Assembly: GCA_052143575.1 (NCBI GenBank)
Contig: JBKQSP010000029.1
Location: 1 to 64,000, forward strand
Direction: 5' to 3'
Length of the DNA stretch: 64,000 bases
Source: JAKACA01 sp052143575
GTDB taxonomy: Bacteria > Actinomycetota > Acidimicrobiia > Acidimicrobiales > Bog-793
Positions 22,167 to 30,139 of this stretch are shown one piece after another; within the stretch, counting starts at the first letter, position 1, and the number at the start of each line of letters is the position of its first letter. Position numbers and translations under genes: made by a program. Under the pieces are notes generated by a model. The model had not been told where the DNA came from. It saw only the letters and a program-made list of their open reading frames with translations, and ran no database searches.

Positions 22167-24932
22167 GTGCTCCTCCGGCGCATCGGCGACGCGCTGTATG
22201 CCGAGCTGCTTGCCGAACACCACGGCATCATTCGCTCGAGCCTGCGGGCTCATGACGGGAAGGAGGTCGGGACGCAGGGAGACGGTTTTTTCGCAACCTT
22301 TCCCTCACCCGTCGCTTGCGTCGAAGCCGCCATCGAGGCGCAGCGGCTTCTGGCGACGAAGCGATGGCCCGCCGGTGAGACGGTGCGGGTTCGCATGGGT
22401 ATCCACTCCGGCGAGGCCGCCGAGACCGCTGCCGGCCCTGTGGGCTACGACGTCCACAGGGCGGCCCGCGTCGCTGCCATCGCCCACGGTGGCCAGGTGG
22501 TGCTCTCGGCCGCAGCGGGGGCGCTCGTGCGCGACGCTTTGCCGCCCGGCGTCGTTTTGAAGGACCTCGGGTCCCACCGCTTGAAGGACCTTGGCCGGCC
22601 CGAGCAGATCTTCCAGCTCGCAGCCGAGGGCCTCGAGAGTGAGTTCCCGCCGCTCCGTTCGCTCGACAACCCTGAGCTGCCCAACAACCTCCCGTTCTAT
22701 CTGAGCAGCTTCGTGGGTCGGGAGCCCGAGCTGGCAGAGGTCGGCGCCCTCGTCGGCTCCCTCAGGCTCGTCACCGTCGCCGGCGCCGGCGGGTCCGGGA
22801 AGACGCGTCTCGCCCTCGAGGTCGCCGCTCAGCTCGTCGACGAGATGGGCGAGGGCGTCTGGTTTGTCGACCTTTCGACGGTGAGCGACCCCGAGCAGGT
22901 GCCCGTTGCCATCCTTCGCACCCTCGGTGCACGAGAAGAGGCCGGCGCGCCACCGCTCGAGCGGCTACTCGATCTTCTGCGAGACCAGCGCGTCCTTGTT
23001 GTGCTCGACAACTGTGAGCAGGTGATCGACGCCTGCGCCAAGGTCGTCGAGCTGATCGACCGCAACTGTCCTCGCGTCCGCGTGCTGACGACCTCCCGCG
23101 AACCGCTCGGCATCGACGGCGAACGCGTCTACCGCCTTCGGCCGCTCTCGCTCCCTGACGAAGGAACCAGCGCCCTGGCGGAGATCGAGCACTCCGATGC
23201 CGTCGAGCTGTTCATCGAGCGGGTGAGAGCGCGCGACGACAGCTTCGTGCTGAGCGAGGAGGTGGCTCCCCTCGTCGCCTCGATCTGCCGGCGGCTGGAC
23301 GGAGTGCCCTTCGCTATCGAGCTGGCGGCGGCGCGCCTCGGCACGATGTCGCTCTCCGACCTGAGCGACAGGCTCGACCAGCGCTTCCGCCTCCTCACCG
23401 GCGGCAGCCGTAACGCCCTCGCCCGCCAGCGGACGCTGCAGGCCATGGTCGACTGGTCCTACGACCTGTTGAACGAGACGGAACGTCACGTGCTCATGAA
23501 GCTCTCCGTCTTCACCGGGAGCTTCGACCTCGAGGCGGCGGAGGCGGTCTGCAAGACCGGCACGTCTGGTGTCTTCGAGACCGACGACGTCCTCGGATCC
23601 CTCGTGAACAAGAGCCTTGTCACGACCGAGCGGTCCTCCGCCTCGCTTCGTTACAAACTCCTCGAAACCATCCGACAGTACGCCTGCGACCAGCTCGTCG
23701 CCACGGCCGGGGACGCCGGACTGCAGCAGGCGCGGCTCGAACATGCGAGTCACTACCTCTCCCTCGCCGAGGCGGCCGGTCCGGAGCTCATCGGGAGCCG
23801 GCAAGCGGTCTTCCTCCGGCGCCTCGACGCCGAGTACGACAACATCCGCACGGCCTTCTCATACTTCTCCTCCGAGCCGGGGCGTGCCGGCGACGTGCTC
23901 CGGATGGGCACGGCACTTGCGAGCTTCCTCTGGAGCCGGCACCACATCGAGCCGGTCGCCGAGTTCCGCGCCGCCCTCGGCGCCTGCGGCGAACAGCCGG
24001 ACGACGTGCTCGCCGAGGCTCTCTTGGCTGCCGGTTACATGGTCGGCCTGCTGCTCGGGCCGGTCGACCGGCGAGACCTCCTCGCAGGCGCCGCCTACGC
24101 CGAGCGCGCTGTGGAGCTCGGCCGCAAGATCGGCGACGAGGCGATCGTCTCCGAGTCGCTCTCCGTGCTCGCCAACTGTGAGTACCTGGAGGGGCGTATC
24201 GATCAGTCCACCGCCATCGGCTTGGAGGCCCTGTCAGTCGCCCGCCACCTCGCCGAACCGCGGCTCGTCGGTCTGGCGCTGCACGCCCTCGCGCCGACCT
24301 CGTCCGTACCGGCCGAACTGCACCTCGAGGCCCTCAGCTGCCTGCGGCAGGCTGGCGACTATATGTTCGTCTACGCGCAGCTCTATTCGCTGGCGTCCGA
24401 CTGTCTCGCGAGCGAGGACATCGCCGCCGGGCGTGCGTACTCCGAGGAGGCGCTCAGGCTCGCCGAGGAGCTGGAATCCGGCTGGTTCACCGTCGTGTCG
24501 ACGGGGCAGCGGGCCCTGTACTACATCCTCGAAGGAGATGCAGACGCCGCAGTTCCCCTCTGCCGGCAGGCGCTCCGAGTGACGCGTCGCATCGGACTGC
24601 CCCTCAGCGTCGCCAACATGATCTTCCTGCTGGCCTGCTGCGCGACGAAAAGGGGCGATGCCGAGCTCGGAGCGCGCCTTTGGGGGGCGCAGGAGGGGTG
24701 GTTCGCCGAAGGGTTGGCGAGGGCGCCGGCGCGCACCTGGACTTGGACGCGACCCGAGGCGAGGCTGCGGGACGAGAGTCGCTCGCGGCTCGAAGCCTCC
24801 TTGGGCGAAGACTTCGAGCGCCTCTACGCCCTCGGCCGTTCGATGAGCCTCGATGAGGCGTGCGATCTCGCTCTCGGGAGGGCGCTGGCGAGCGGCCCCC
24901 ATGTCCTGCCGGCAGCGAACACGAAGTCTTGA
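22167..24932 (+). CDS. Cyclase-like/NB-ARC ATPase/TPR transcription regulator
   Basis: Large signalling protein of about 920 residues: a class III cyclase-like domain (EVGTQGDGFFATF near 33-45, DVHRAARVAAIAHGGQV near 95-111), an NB-ARC-type ATPase with Walker A GAGGSGKT (206-213) and Walker B VLVVLDNCEQ, and a helical-repeat C-terminal half. The first metal-binding Asp of the cyclase lies upstream of the first in-frame start: TLTFLFTDIENST is open from 22113 but has no ATG, GTG or TTG. One extra C in the CCC at 22125-22127 would join GTG at 22117 to it. The cyclase lysine is replaced, so nucleotide cyclisation is doubtful. Confidence 0.85.
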   Translation: MLLRRIGDALYAELLAEHHGIIRSSLRAHDGKEVGTQGDGFFATFPSPVACVEAAIEAQRLLATKRWPAGETVRVRMGIHSGEAAETAAGPVGYDVHRAARVAAIAHGGQVVLSAAAGALVRDALPPGVVLKDLGSHRLKDLGRPEQIFQLAAEGLESEFPPLRSLDNPELPNNLPFYLSSFVGREPELAEVGALVGSLRLVTVAGAGGSGKTRLALEVAAQLVDEMGEGVWFVDLSTVSDPEQVPVAILRTLGAREEAGAPPLERLLDLLRDQRVLVVLDNCEQVIDACAKVVELIDRNCPRVRVLTTSREPLGIDGERVYRLRPLSLPDEGTSALAEIEHSDAVELFIERVRARDDSFVLSEEVAPLVASICRRLDGVPFAIELAAARLGTMSLSDLSDRLDQRFRLLTGGSRNALARQRTLQAMVDWSYDLLNETERHVLMKLSVFTGSFDLEAAEAVCKTGTSGVFETDDVLGSLVNKSLVTTERSSASLRYKLLETIRQYACDQLVATAGDAGLQQARLEHASHYLSLAEAAGPELIGSRQAVFLRRLDAEYDNIRTAFSYFSSEPGRAGDVLRMGTALASFLWSRHHIEPVAEFRAALGACGEQPDDVLAEALLAAGYMVGLLLGPVDRRDLLAGAAYAERAVELGRKIGDEAIVSESLSVLANCEYLEGRIDQSTAIGLEALSVARHLAEPRLVGLALHALAPTSSVPAELHLEALSCLRQAGDYMFVYAQLYSLASDCLASEDIAAGRAYSEEALRLAEELESGWFTVVSTGQRALYYILEGDADAAVPLCRQALRVTRRIGLPLSVANMIFLLACCATKRGDAELGARLWGAQEGWFAEGLARAPARTWTWTRPEARLRDESRSRLEASLGEDFERLYALGRSMSLDEACDLALGRALASGPHVLPAANTKS

Positions 24933-25193
24933 CGGAGCCCTCCCTCGCGAGTCCCCTGCTGGTCGTGCACCGAGCCGCCTCGCCGATGGAGGCGGGACAC
25001 CAACGTGCACGTGAGTGGAGTTTGTCCGTTCCACGACACAGGTTGGCCGCCGGCTGTCTTGGACCCATCGGTGCCCGCTTCTACAGTGGCCGGGTGAACG
25101 AGAATCACTCGAGGCTCCAGCCCCGTCCCCACGGGGCAGGGCACGTCGCCGTACCTCGCCGGTTGCCAAACCTGTCCGTCCAGCAGGCCTGAC

Positions 25194-25724
25194 ATGCTCG
25201 AAACGAAAGCCGAGCTCCAAGGGCTTCAGCAACTTCTCGACTCCTCCCATGCCGGCGCGAGCGAGCATCTGCGCGGCATCATCAACGAGGGCCGCACGCT
25301 GTCGGCTGCCTCCGTCGTCGGCCTCCTCTCGGGCATGAAGGTGGTCTCGCTTGCCACCGTGACGGCTGGCGGGCAACCCCGCATCAGCGCCGTCGACGGC
25401 CACTTCCTGCACGGGACGTGGACGTGGAGCACGAGCGCCACGTCGGTGAAGGCCCACCACCTGGAAGTACGCCCCGCTGTCAGCGTCGCGCATGTGGACA
25501 ACGAGGAGCTCGCCGTGTTCGCCCATGGGCAGTCGGAGCGGCTGGGGCCCTCGGATCCCCTCTGGGGGGAGACGCTTGCGCACTGGACCACCCACTACGG
25601 CGGCTCCCCCCTCGACTGGGGCGACGTACGCCTGTACCGGCTCGTTCCGTCGTGGATGGTCGGATACGCCTTCGAACGTGAGCGGCTCTTGAACGACAGA
25701 GGGCTTGCCCGAGCCCTCCAGTGA
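25194..25724 (+). CDS. Pyridoxamine 5'-phosphate oxidase-family protein
   Basis: Split-barrel flavin-fold protein of 176 residues. Recognisable parts are VVSLATVTAGGQPRISAVDG and the strand SVAHVDNEELAVFAHGQSE. It has an N-terminal helical extension of about 45 residues. Members bind FMN, F420 or haem and reduce small substrates. It is monocistronic and converges with the AraC gene. Substrate unknown. Confidence 0.85.
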   Translation: MLETKAELQGLQQLLDSSHAGASEHLRGIINEGRTLSAASVVGLLSGMKVVSLATVTAGGQPRISAVDGHFLHGTWTWSTSATSVKAHHLEVRPAVSVAHVDNEELAVFAHGQSERLGPSDPLWGETLAHWTTHYGGSPLDWGDVRLYRLVPSWMVGYAFERERLLNDRGLARALQ

Positions 25725-25730
25725 TCCGAC

Positions 25731-26564
25731 CTAAGCCTCGACCCTGTCAACGGGGCCCGGGCCCAGCCTGGTGCGGAAGTACGTCGCCGGAGTAACACCG
25801 GCTTCCCGGCGGAACGCCGAGACGAAGGCGCTGGTCGACTCGTAGCCAACGAGCGAGGCGACGTTGGCCACTCGCTCGCCGCCGGCGAGGGCGACGGTGG
25901 CGGCGCGGAGCCTCAGCAGGGAACGCCAACGCCCGAAGGGGAGTCCCGTGTCAGCCAGGAACGTGCGAGCCAACGTCCGGCTGCTGGCGCCGACGTCTCG
26001 ACCCCACTCGGCCAACGTGCGGTTGTCGGCAGGGTGGCGAGCGAGGGCATCAGCCACCCTCCGGGCACGATCGTCGGTGGGCATTCGGACGTCGAAGCTG
26101 GCGGTCGGGACGGGCTCGAGGAGATCGACGAGGAGGGCTTCGGCGTGGTTTCGCTTGTCGGGCTCGAGGTCAGGATCCTCGAGGTAGCCGATGACCTCGG
26201 CAAGCAACGGGCTCGCCGTGACGGGCGTGCAGTCCATCCACGTGATCGGGCAGGAGTCCGGCTTAACGTAACCCGTCCTCATCGTCGCTGTGCCCTCCGA
26301 GAGCGTCTCGTGTCGGACCCCTGCCGGAATCCAGAGGGCGCGAGTGGGGGGCAGCACCCAGGCCGAGTCCTTCGTACGGACCGTCAGCACGCCGGCCGCA
26401 GCCCAAGCCAGCTGGTGGTCCGGATGCGTGTGCCAGTCGAACACGTGCCCGGCTGGCATCGGGAAGGTGACGACGACGATGTTCGTCTCAGGGAAGCAGC
26501 TGTCCGTGTCGCAGGCGACATCGCCCGGCGTCGGATTACCCGCGCTGTGTCCGTTCAACGACAC
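25731..26564 (-). CDS. AraC-family transcriptional regulator
   Basis: Regulator of 277 residues with an N-terminal cupin (FDWHTHPDHQLAWAAAGVLTV) and a C-terminal double HTH (TLAEWGRDVGASSRTLARTF and VANVASLVGYESTSAFVSAF, then FRREAGVTPATYF). The cupin histidines are kept. It is divergent from the methyltransferase gene across 55 bp and may control it. Confidence 0.94.
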   Translation of the reverse strand: MSLNGHSAGNPTPGDVACDTDSCFPETNIVVVTFPMPAGHVFDWHTHPDHQLAWAAAGVLTVRTKDSAWVLPPTRALWIPAGVRHETLSEGTATMRTGYVKPDSCPITWMDCTPVTASPLLAEVIGYLEDPDLEPDKRNHAEALLVDLLEPVPTASFDVRMPTDDRARRVADALARHPADNRTLAEWGRDVGASSRTLARTFLADTGLPFGRWRSLLRLRAATVALAGGERVANVASLVGYESTSAFVSAFRREAGVTPATYFRTRLGPGPVDRVEA

Positions 26565-26619
26565 GAGATGGCAGCTTACGGTCTTGGATCGGGGGCGTCG
26601 CTTCCGTAGCGTGAGCAGG

Positions 26620-27201
26620 GTGAATGCAAACCATCAGCAACTTTGCCCGAGTCCCGAGTGGGCTGCCTACATCCAGGACGAGGTGCTGCCGTGGCTCGTC
26701 GATCAGACAGAGCTCGGACACGAACTGCTCGAGATCGGCCCTGGACCCGGGGCGGCGACGGAGTGGCTCCGCCACCGGGTGAAGCGGCTCGTCGCCTTCG
26801 AGATCGACGAGGAGGCTGCTCATCGGCTGGCGGAGAAGTATGCCGACTCCACTGTGGAGGTCGCGGTGGGAAGTGGTGCCGAATTGCCGTACGACGCCGA
26901 GAGCTTCGATTCCGTCGGTACGTTCACGATGCTGCACCACGTGCCGACGCTCGCCCTCCAGCGATCGATCCTGGCGGAGACGCTGCGGGTCCTCCGCCCC
27001 GGCGGTGTGCTCATCGGCTCGGACAGCCTCGCAAGCACGGAGCTTCACGAGTTCCACGCCGGCGACACATACAACCCGATCGATCCCGCCGTACTGCTTG
27101 CGTTGTTGCAGGCGTTGGGTTTCGACCGGATCACCGTGAGGGTCGACGGAACCCTCAGCTTCGTTGCACACAGGCCAGACGGGACCGAGCGGTGCCAATA
27201 G
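26620..27201 (+). CDS. SAM-dependent class I methyltransferase
   Basis: Methyltransferase of 193 residues. SAM-binding motif I is LLEIGPGPGAATEWL, motif II FEIDEEAAHRL, and the later block is FTMLHHVPTLALQRSILAE-type UbiE/Methyltransf_11 sequence with LRVLRPGGVLIGSD. The GTG start is chosen because the family N-terminus begins near NANHQQL; another GTG lies nine bases upstream. Substrate unknown. The adjacent AraC gene is divergent. Confidence 0.92.
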   Translation: MNANHQQLCPSPEWAAYIQDEVLPWLVDQTELGHELLEIGPGPGAATEWLRHRVKRLVAFEIDEEAAHRLAEKYADSTVEVAVGSGAELPYDAESFDSVGTFTMLHHVPTLALQRSILAETLRVLRPGGVLIGSDSLASTELHEFHAGDTYNPIDPAVLLALLQALGFDRITVRVDGTLSFVAHRPDGTERCQ

Positions 27202-27238
27202 CCGTGCCGCGTTACGAGTTACGGAAAGGATGAGAAAC

Positions 27239-27733
27239 GTGAAGTTGCCCTACAAGGAACCACTGGTCGTCCTCGATCCCGAGGAGCCGGTCATCCCGGA
27301 GCCTCCTCGCCGCGGCGAGCCGGGTGGCGATCCGTGCGGTATCTGCACCGGGATGGTCACGGCACCGGTGTGGTCCGACGAGCACTGGACGCTGCATCCT
27401 CCCGTCGGGGGAAGTTTGCCCGGCGCCGTGTGGTTGGCGTCCAAGGAGCACGTCGACTCCTTCTGCGACCTTCCGCGTGGCGCGGCGGCGACCTTTGGTC
27501 TCGTCGCCGGCAGAGTGGAGCGGGCCATCCTCTCCCTTGGCGGGGTCGGTCGGGTCCACCTCTACCGCTGGGGAGACGGCGGCTCCCACTTCCACGTGTG
27601 GTTCATCCCCCGTCCACTTGGGATGCTCGAAGCGCAGGGGATGATGCTCCCGCTCTGGGAGGACGTACTGCCGAACCGTCCGGACGAGGAGTTGCGAGAG
27701 GCGTCGGAGCGGATCGCTGCTGCGATGGGTTGA
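27239..27733 (+). CDS. HIT-like protein
   Basis: Protein of 164 residues with a HIT-type core: GSHFHVWFIPRP supplies two of the family histidines, and PCGIC stands near the N-terminus as in GalT/HIT relatives. Nucleotide-binding hydrolase or transferase activity is the family expectation, but the triad is not canonical. GGAAAGG fits the GTG at this start (nine-base spacer) better than the ATG nine bases upstream, which it abuts. It follows the methyltransferase gene by 37 bp, so probably one operon. Confidence 0.7.
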   Translation: MKLPYKEPLVVLDPEEPVIPEPPRRGEPGGDPCGICTGMVTAPVWSDEHWTLHPPVGGSLPGAVWLASKEHVDSFCDLPRGAAATFGLVAGRVERAILSLGGVGRVHLYRWGDGGSHFHVWFIPRPLGMLEAQGMMLPLWEDVLPNRPDEELREASERIAAAMG

Positions 27734-27797
27734 TCATCGCGATCTCGCCGGCGACGAGCTCGATCGATGGCCCCAGAAGGCGCCTGACGAGCACCGT

Positions 27798-29378
27798 TCA
27801 CGCCGCTGGCTCGCGGCCCGAATCCGCCCGGTCGTCTCCTCGCACCGGCTGGGCGACGATCGCCGGGCCGAGCGTGCGGACCTCGGGCGCCGCCCGCTGC
27901 GCCCGACCGACGACTGCGACGACGAGCCCGAGCGCTGCGAGGGCGAACAGAGTGGCGACCTCGAAGACGTCATGGAGCCCACCCACGATCACGACCTCGG
28001 CTGTCCGGGCGGCGGCAACGCTGGCGCCTGCAGTGATCCGGACATGGTGGGTGAGCGTGCCGAAGATGTTCACGAGCACGGCAAGGCCGACGGCGGCTCC
28101 CATCTGCTGGCTCACGTTGATCAACCCGGAGGCGGCGCCGGCGTCGGCTGGTGCGACGCCGGTCAAAGACACGGTCGTGAGGCTGACAAACGACACGCCC
28201 GAGCCTGCTCCGACGAAGATGAGCGAAACCGCGATCTCGCCGTAAGAGATGCCGGTGTGGATCTGGGTGGCCATGAGCAGCCCGAGCACCGAGAGCGAGA
28301 TGGCGCCTGTGATCACCTGACGCTGGGTGTACCGCTGGAGAAGGACTCGGCTCGCCAGCTGCGAGGCGAGGAAGACCGACAGGGGCATGGGCAGGAAGGA
28401 GAGGCCGGCTCGAAGGGGCGAGTACCCCTCCACTTCCTGAAGGAACTGGGAGAGGTAGAAGAACAGTCCGTACATGCCGGCATACACGAGGGCCCGAGCG
28501 AGGTTGGCGGCGTTGCGTGTCGCATGAGTGAGGAGCCCCAGCGGCAGGATCGGCTCAGCCGCCCGCCGCTCGGTGAAGACAAACGAGGTGAGGAGGACGA
28601 CGCCGAGGGCGAGCGGCCCGACGGCACTGGTGTCGGTCCAGCCGTGGTTGCCGGCTTCGACCAGCCCGAGCACGACGCCCGACATCCCGAGGGTGGAGGT
28701 GACTGCGCCGGTGAGGTCGAAGCGCCCGTGGCGCCTGCTCGTCTCTGCGAGCACTCGGGTGCCGAGCGCGATGACGGCGAGACCGATCGGGACGTTCACG
28801 AACATGACCCACCGCCACGAGACGAGCTCGGTGAGAAGGCCACCGGCCACGAGGCCTGTGGCACCGCCTGCGGCGGACACGGTCGTGAAGAGACCGATCG
28901 CCCTGGTGCGCTCCGGTCCTTCGGCGAACACCGTGGTGAGCAACGAGAGGGCAGAAGGTGCCGCCAGTGCGGCGCCGATCCCCTGGGCGGCCCTGGCGGC
29001 GAGCAGCATCCACCCGGTGGCGGCAACTCCGCCCACGAAGGAGCTCACGGAGAACAGAGCGATGCCGGCGAGGAAGACCCGCCGTCGGCCGAGGAGGTCG
29101 CCGGCACGGGCGCCGAGCAGCAGCAAGCCTCCGAAGGTGAGGATGTAGGCGTTCAAAACCCATGACAGCGCGCTCGGCGACAGGTGCAGCCCGCTTGCGA
29201 TGTGCGGGAGCGCCACGTTCACGATCGTGGTGTCGAGGACGACCATGAGCTGGGCGGCGAGGATCACAAAGAGGAACACGGCCCGGCTGGCGATGAGTCG
29301 TGCGAAGACGCCGGCCGGGCCAGCTGGGGCGAGTGGCGCGCCAAGGGGGCGCGACAAGATAGAGGTACTGACAGGCAT
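27798..29378 (-). CDS. MFS drug efflux transporter, DHA2 (EmrB/QacA) family
   Basis: Proton-driven exporter of 526 residues with 14 predicted transmembrane segments. The first helix contains LMVVLDTTIVNVALPHI, the DHA2 signature; motif A is GDLLGRRRVFL. The divergent TetR gene and the palindrome between them point to drug-inducible expression. Substrate unknown. Confidence 0.95.
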   Translation of the reverse strand: MPVSTSILSRPLGAPLAPAGPAGVFARLIASRAVFLFVILAAQLMVVLDTTIVNVALPHIASGLHLSPSALSWVLNAYILTFGGLLLLGARAGDLLGRRRVFLAGIALFSVSSFVGGVAATGWMLLAARAAQGIGAALAAPSALSLLTTVFAEGPERTRAIGLFTTVSAAGGATGLVAGGLLTELVSWRWVMFVNVPIGLAVIALGTRVLAETSRRHGRFDLTGAVTSTLGMSGVVLGLVEAGNHGWTDTSAVGPLALGVVLLTSFVFTERRAAEPILPLGLLTHATRNAANLARALVYAGMYGLFFYLSQFLQEVEGYSPLRAGLSFLPMPLSVFLASQLASRVLLQRYTQRQVITGAISLSVLGLLMATQIHTGISYGEIAVSLIFVGAGSGVSFVSLTTVSLTGVAPADAGAASGLINVSQQMGAAVGLAVLVNIFGTLTHHVRITAGASVAAARTAEVVIVGGLHDVFEVATLFALAALGLVVAVVGRAQRAAPEVRTLGPAIVAQPVRGDDRADSGREPAA

Positions 29379-29411
29379 TGACTTCGACCTTTCCGCTGGT
29401 ATCCTGTAAGC

Positions 29412-29450
29412 GGAAGCTTCCTCCGGTTACTATACGGAGGTGGCCTCCGT
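29412..29450. promoter_or_regulatory. Operators between the MFS and TetR genes
   Basis: ACGGAGG-TGG-CCTCCGT (29434-29450) is a perfect inverted repeat with 7 bp arms. A second, shorter palindrome GGAAGCTTCC at 29412-29421 stands 26 bp away and shares the CGGA/TCCG half-site pattern. Both fit TetR dimer binding over the divergent promoters. Confidence 0.65.
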
Positions 29451-29485
29451 TTAGCAACCCCCAATCTGACCGAGGCAGCGAAACC

Positions 29486-30115
29486 GTGGCCAAGCAGCGC
29501 ACCACCAGCGGGACGACGTCGACGGAGGCCGCTGGAGTACCAGGCGCCGCCGGCGGGCGACCGATGCGCGCGGACGCCCGGAGGAACTACGACCTGCTCG
29601 TCGCGGGGGCCCGCGCCGTCTTTGCCCGCGAGGGCGGGAGCGCCTCGATGGAGGCAATCGCGAAAGAGGCGGGTGTCGGCGTCGGCACGCTCTACCGGCA
29701 CTTCCCGAAGCGAATCGACATCGTCGAGGCCGTCTACCGTGAAGACGTCGAGGCGCTGTGCCTGGCAGCGGAGAAGGCCGTCGCCAACCTCGAGCCCTGG
29801 GACGCCCTCGTGGCGTTCATGGAGGCGTTCGTGCGGTATGCCCAGGGCAAGCGCACGTTCGTCAACGAGCTGCGGGAGGCGTTCGAGAAGAACCCGGATC
29901 TCCGCTCCGATATGCGCGAGCAGATCGACGCGGCAATGGACGTCGTAGTGACGAAGGCCCAGCATGCCGGCGTCATTCGGCTCGGCGTGAGCGGCGCGGA
30001 CGTCATGGCCCTGATCGGCCCCATGTGCACGGCGTCCACGGTCTCGCGGGCGCAAAGCGAGCGGCTGGTGACCATGGTCCTCGACGGCCTCCGGGCGGGG
30101 GCGCCACAGTCCTGA
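29486..30115 (+). CDS. TetR-family repressor of the MFS gene
   Basis: Repressor of 209 residues from a GTG start (VAKQRTTSG), with GAGGCAGCG just upstream. HTH at about residues 35-80, with SMEAIAKEAGVGVGTLYRHFPKR. The C-terminal domain is of the type with RTFVNELREAF and LGVSGADVMALIGPM. The longer upstream frame reads through the operator region and is not coding. It is divergent from the DHA2 transporter, its probable target. Confidence 0.93.
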   Translation: MAKQRTTSGTTSTEAAGVPGAAGGRPMRADARRNYDLLVAGARAVFAREGGSASMEAIAKEAGVGVGTLYRHFPKRIDIVEAVYREDVEALCLAAEKAVANLEPWDALVAFMEAFVRYAQGKRTFVNELREAFEKNPDLRSDMREQIDAAMDVVVTKAQHAGVIRLGVSGADVMALIGPMCTASTVSRAQSERLVTMVLDGLRAGAPQS

Positions 30116-30139
30116 GCGGGCCTGGACCGCCAGGAACTC

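Noticed and set aside
24234..25595. Minus-strand frame of 453 codons
   Set aside because: Antisense to the NB-ARC regulator and PNPOx genes, low-complexity Arg/Gly/Pro, no domain.
27972..29165. Plus-strand frame of 397 codons under the MFS gene
   Set aside because: Extremely Asp/Glu/Gly/His-rich antisense shadow of a membrane protein gene.
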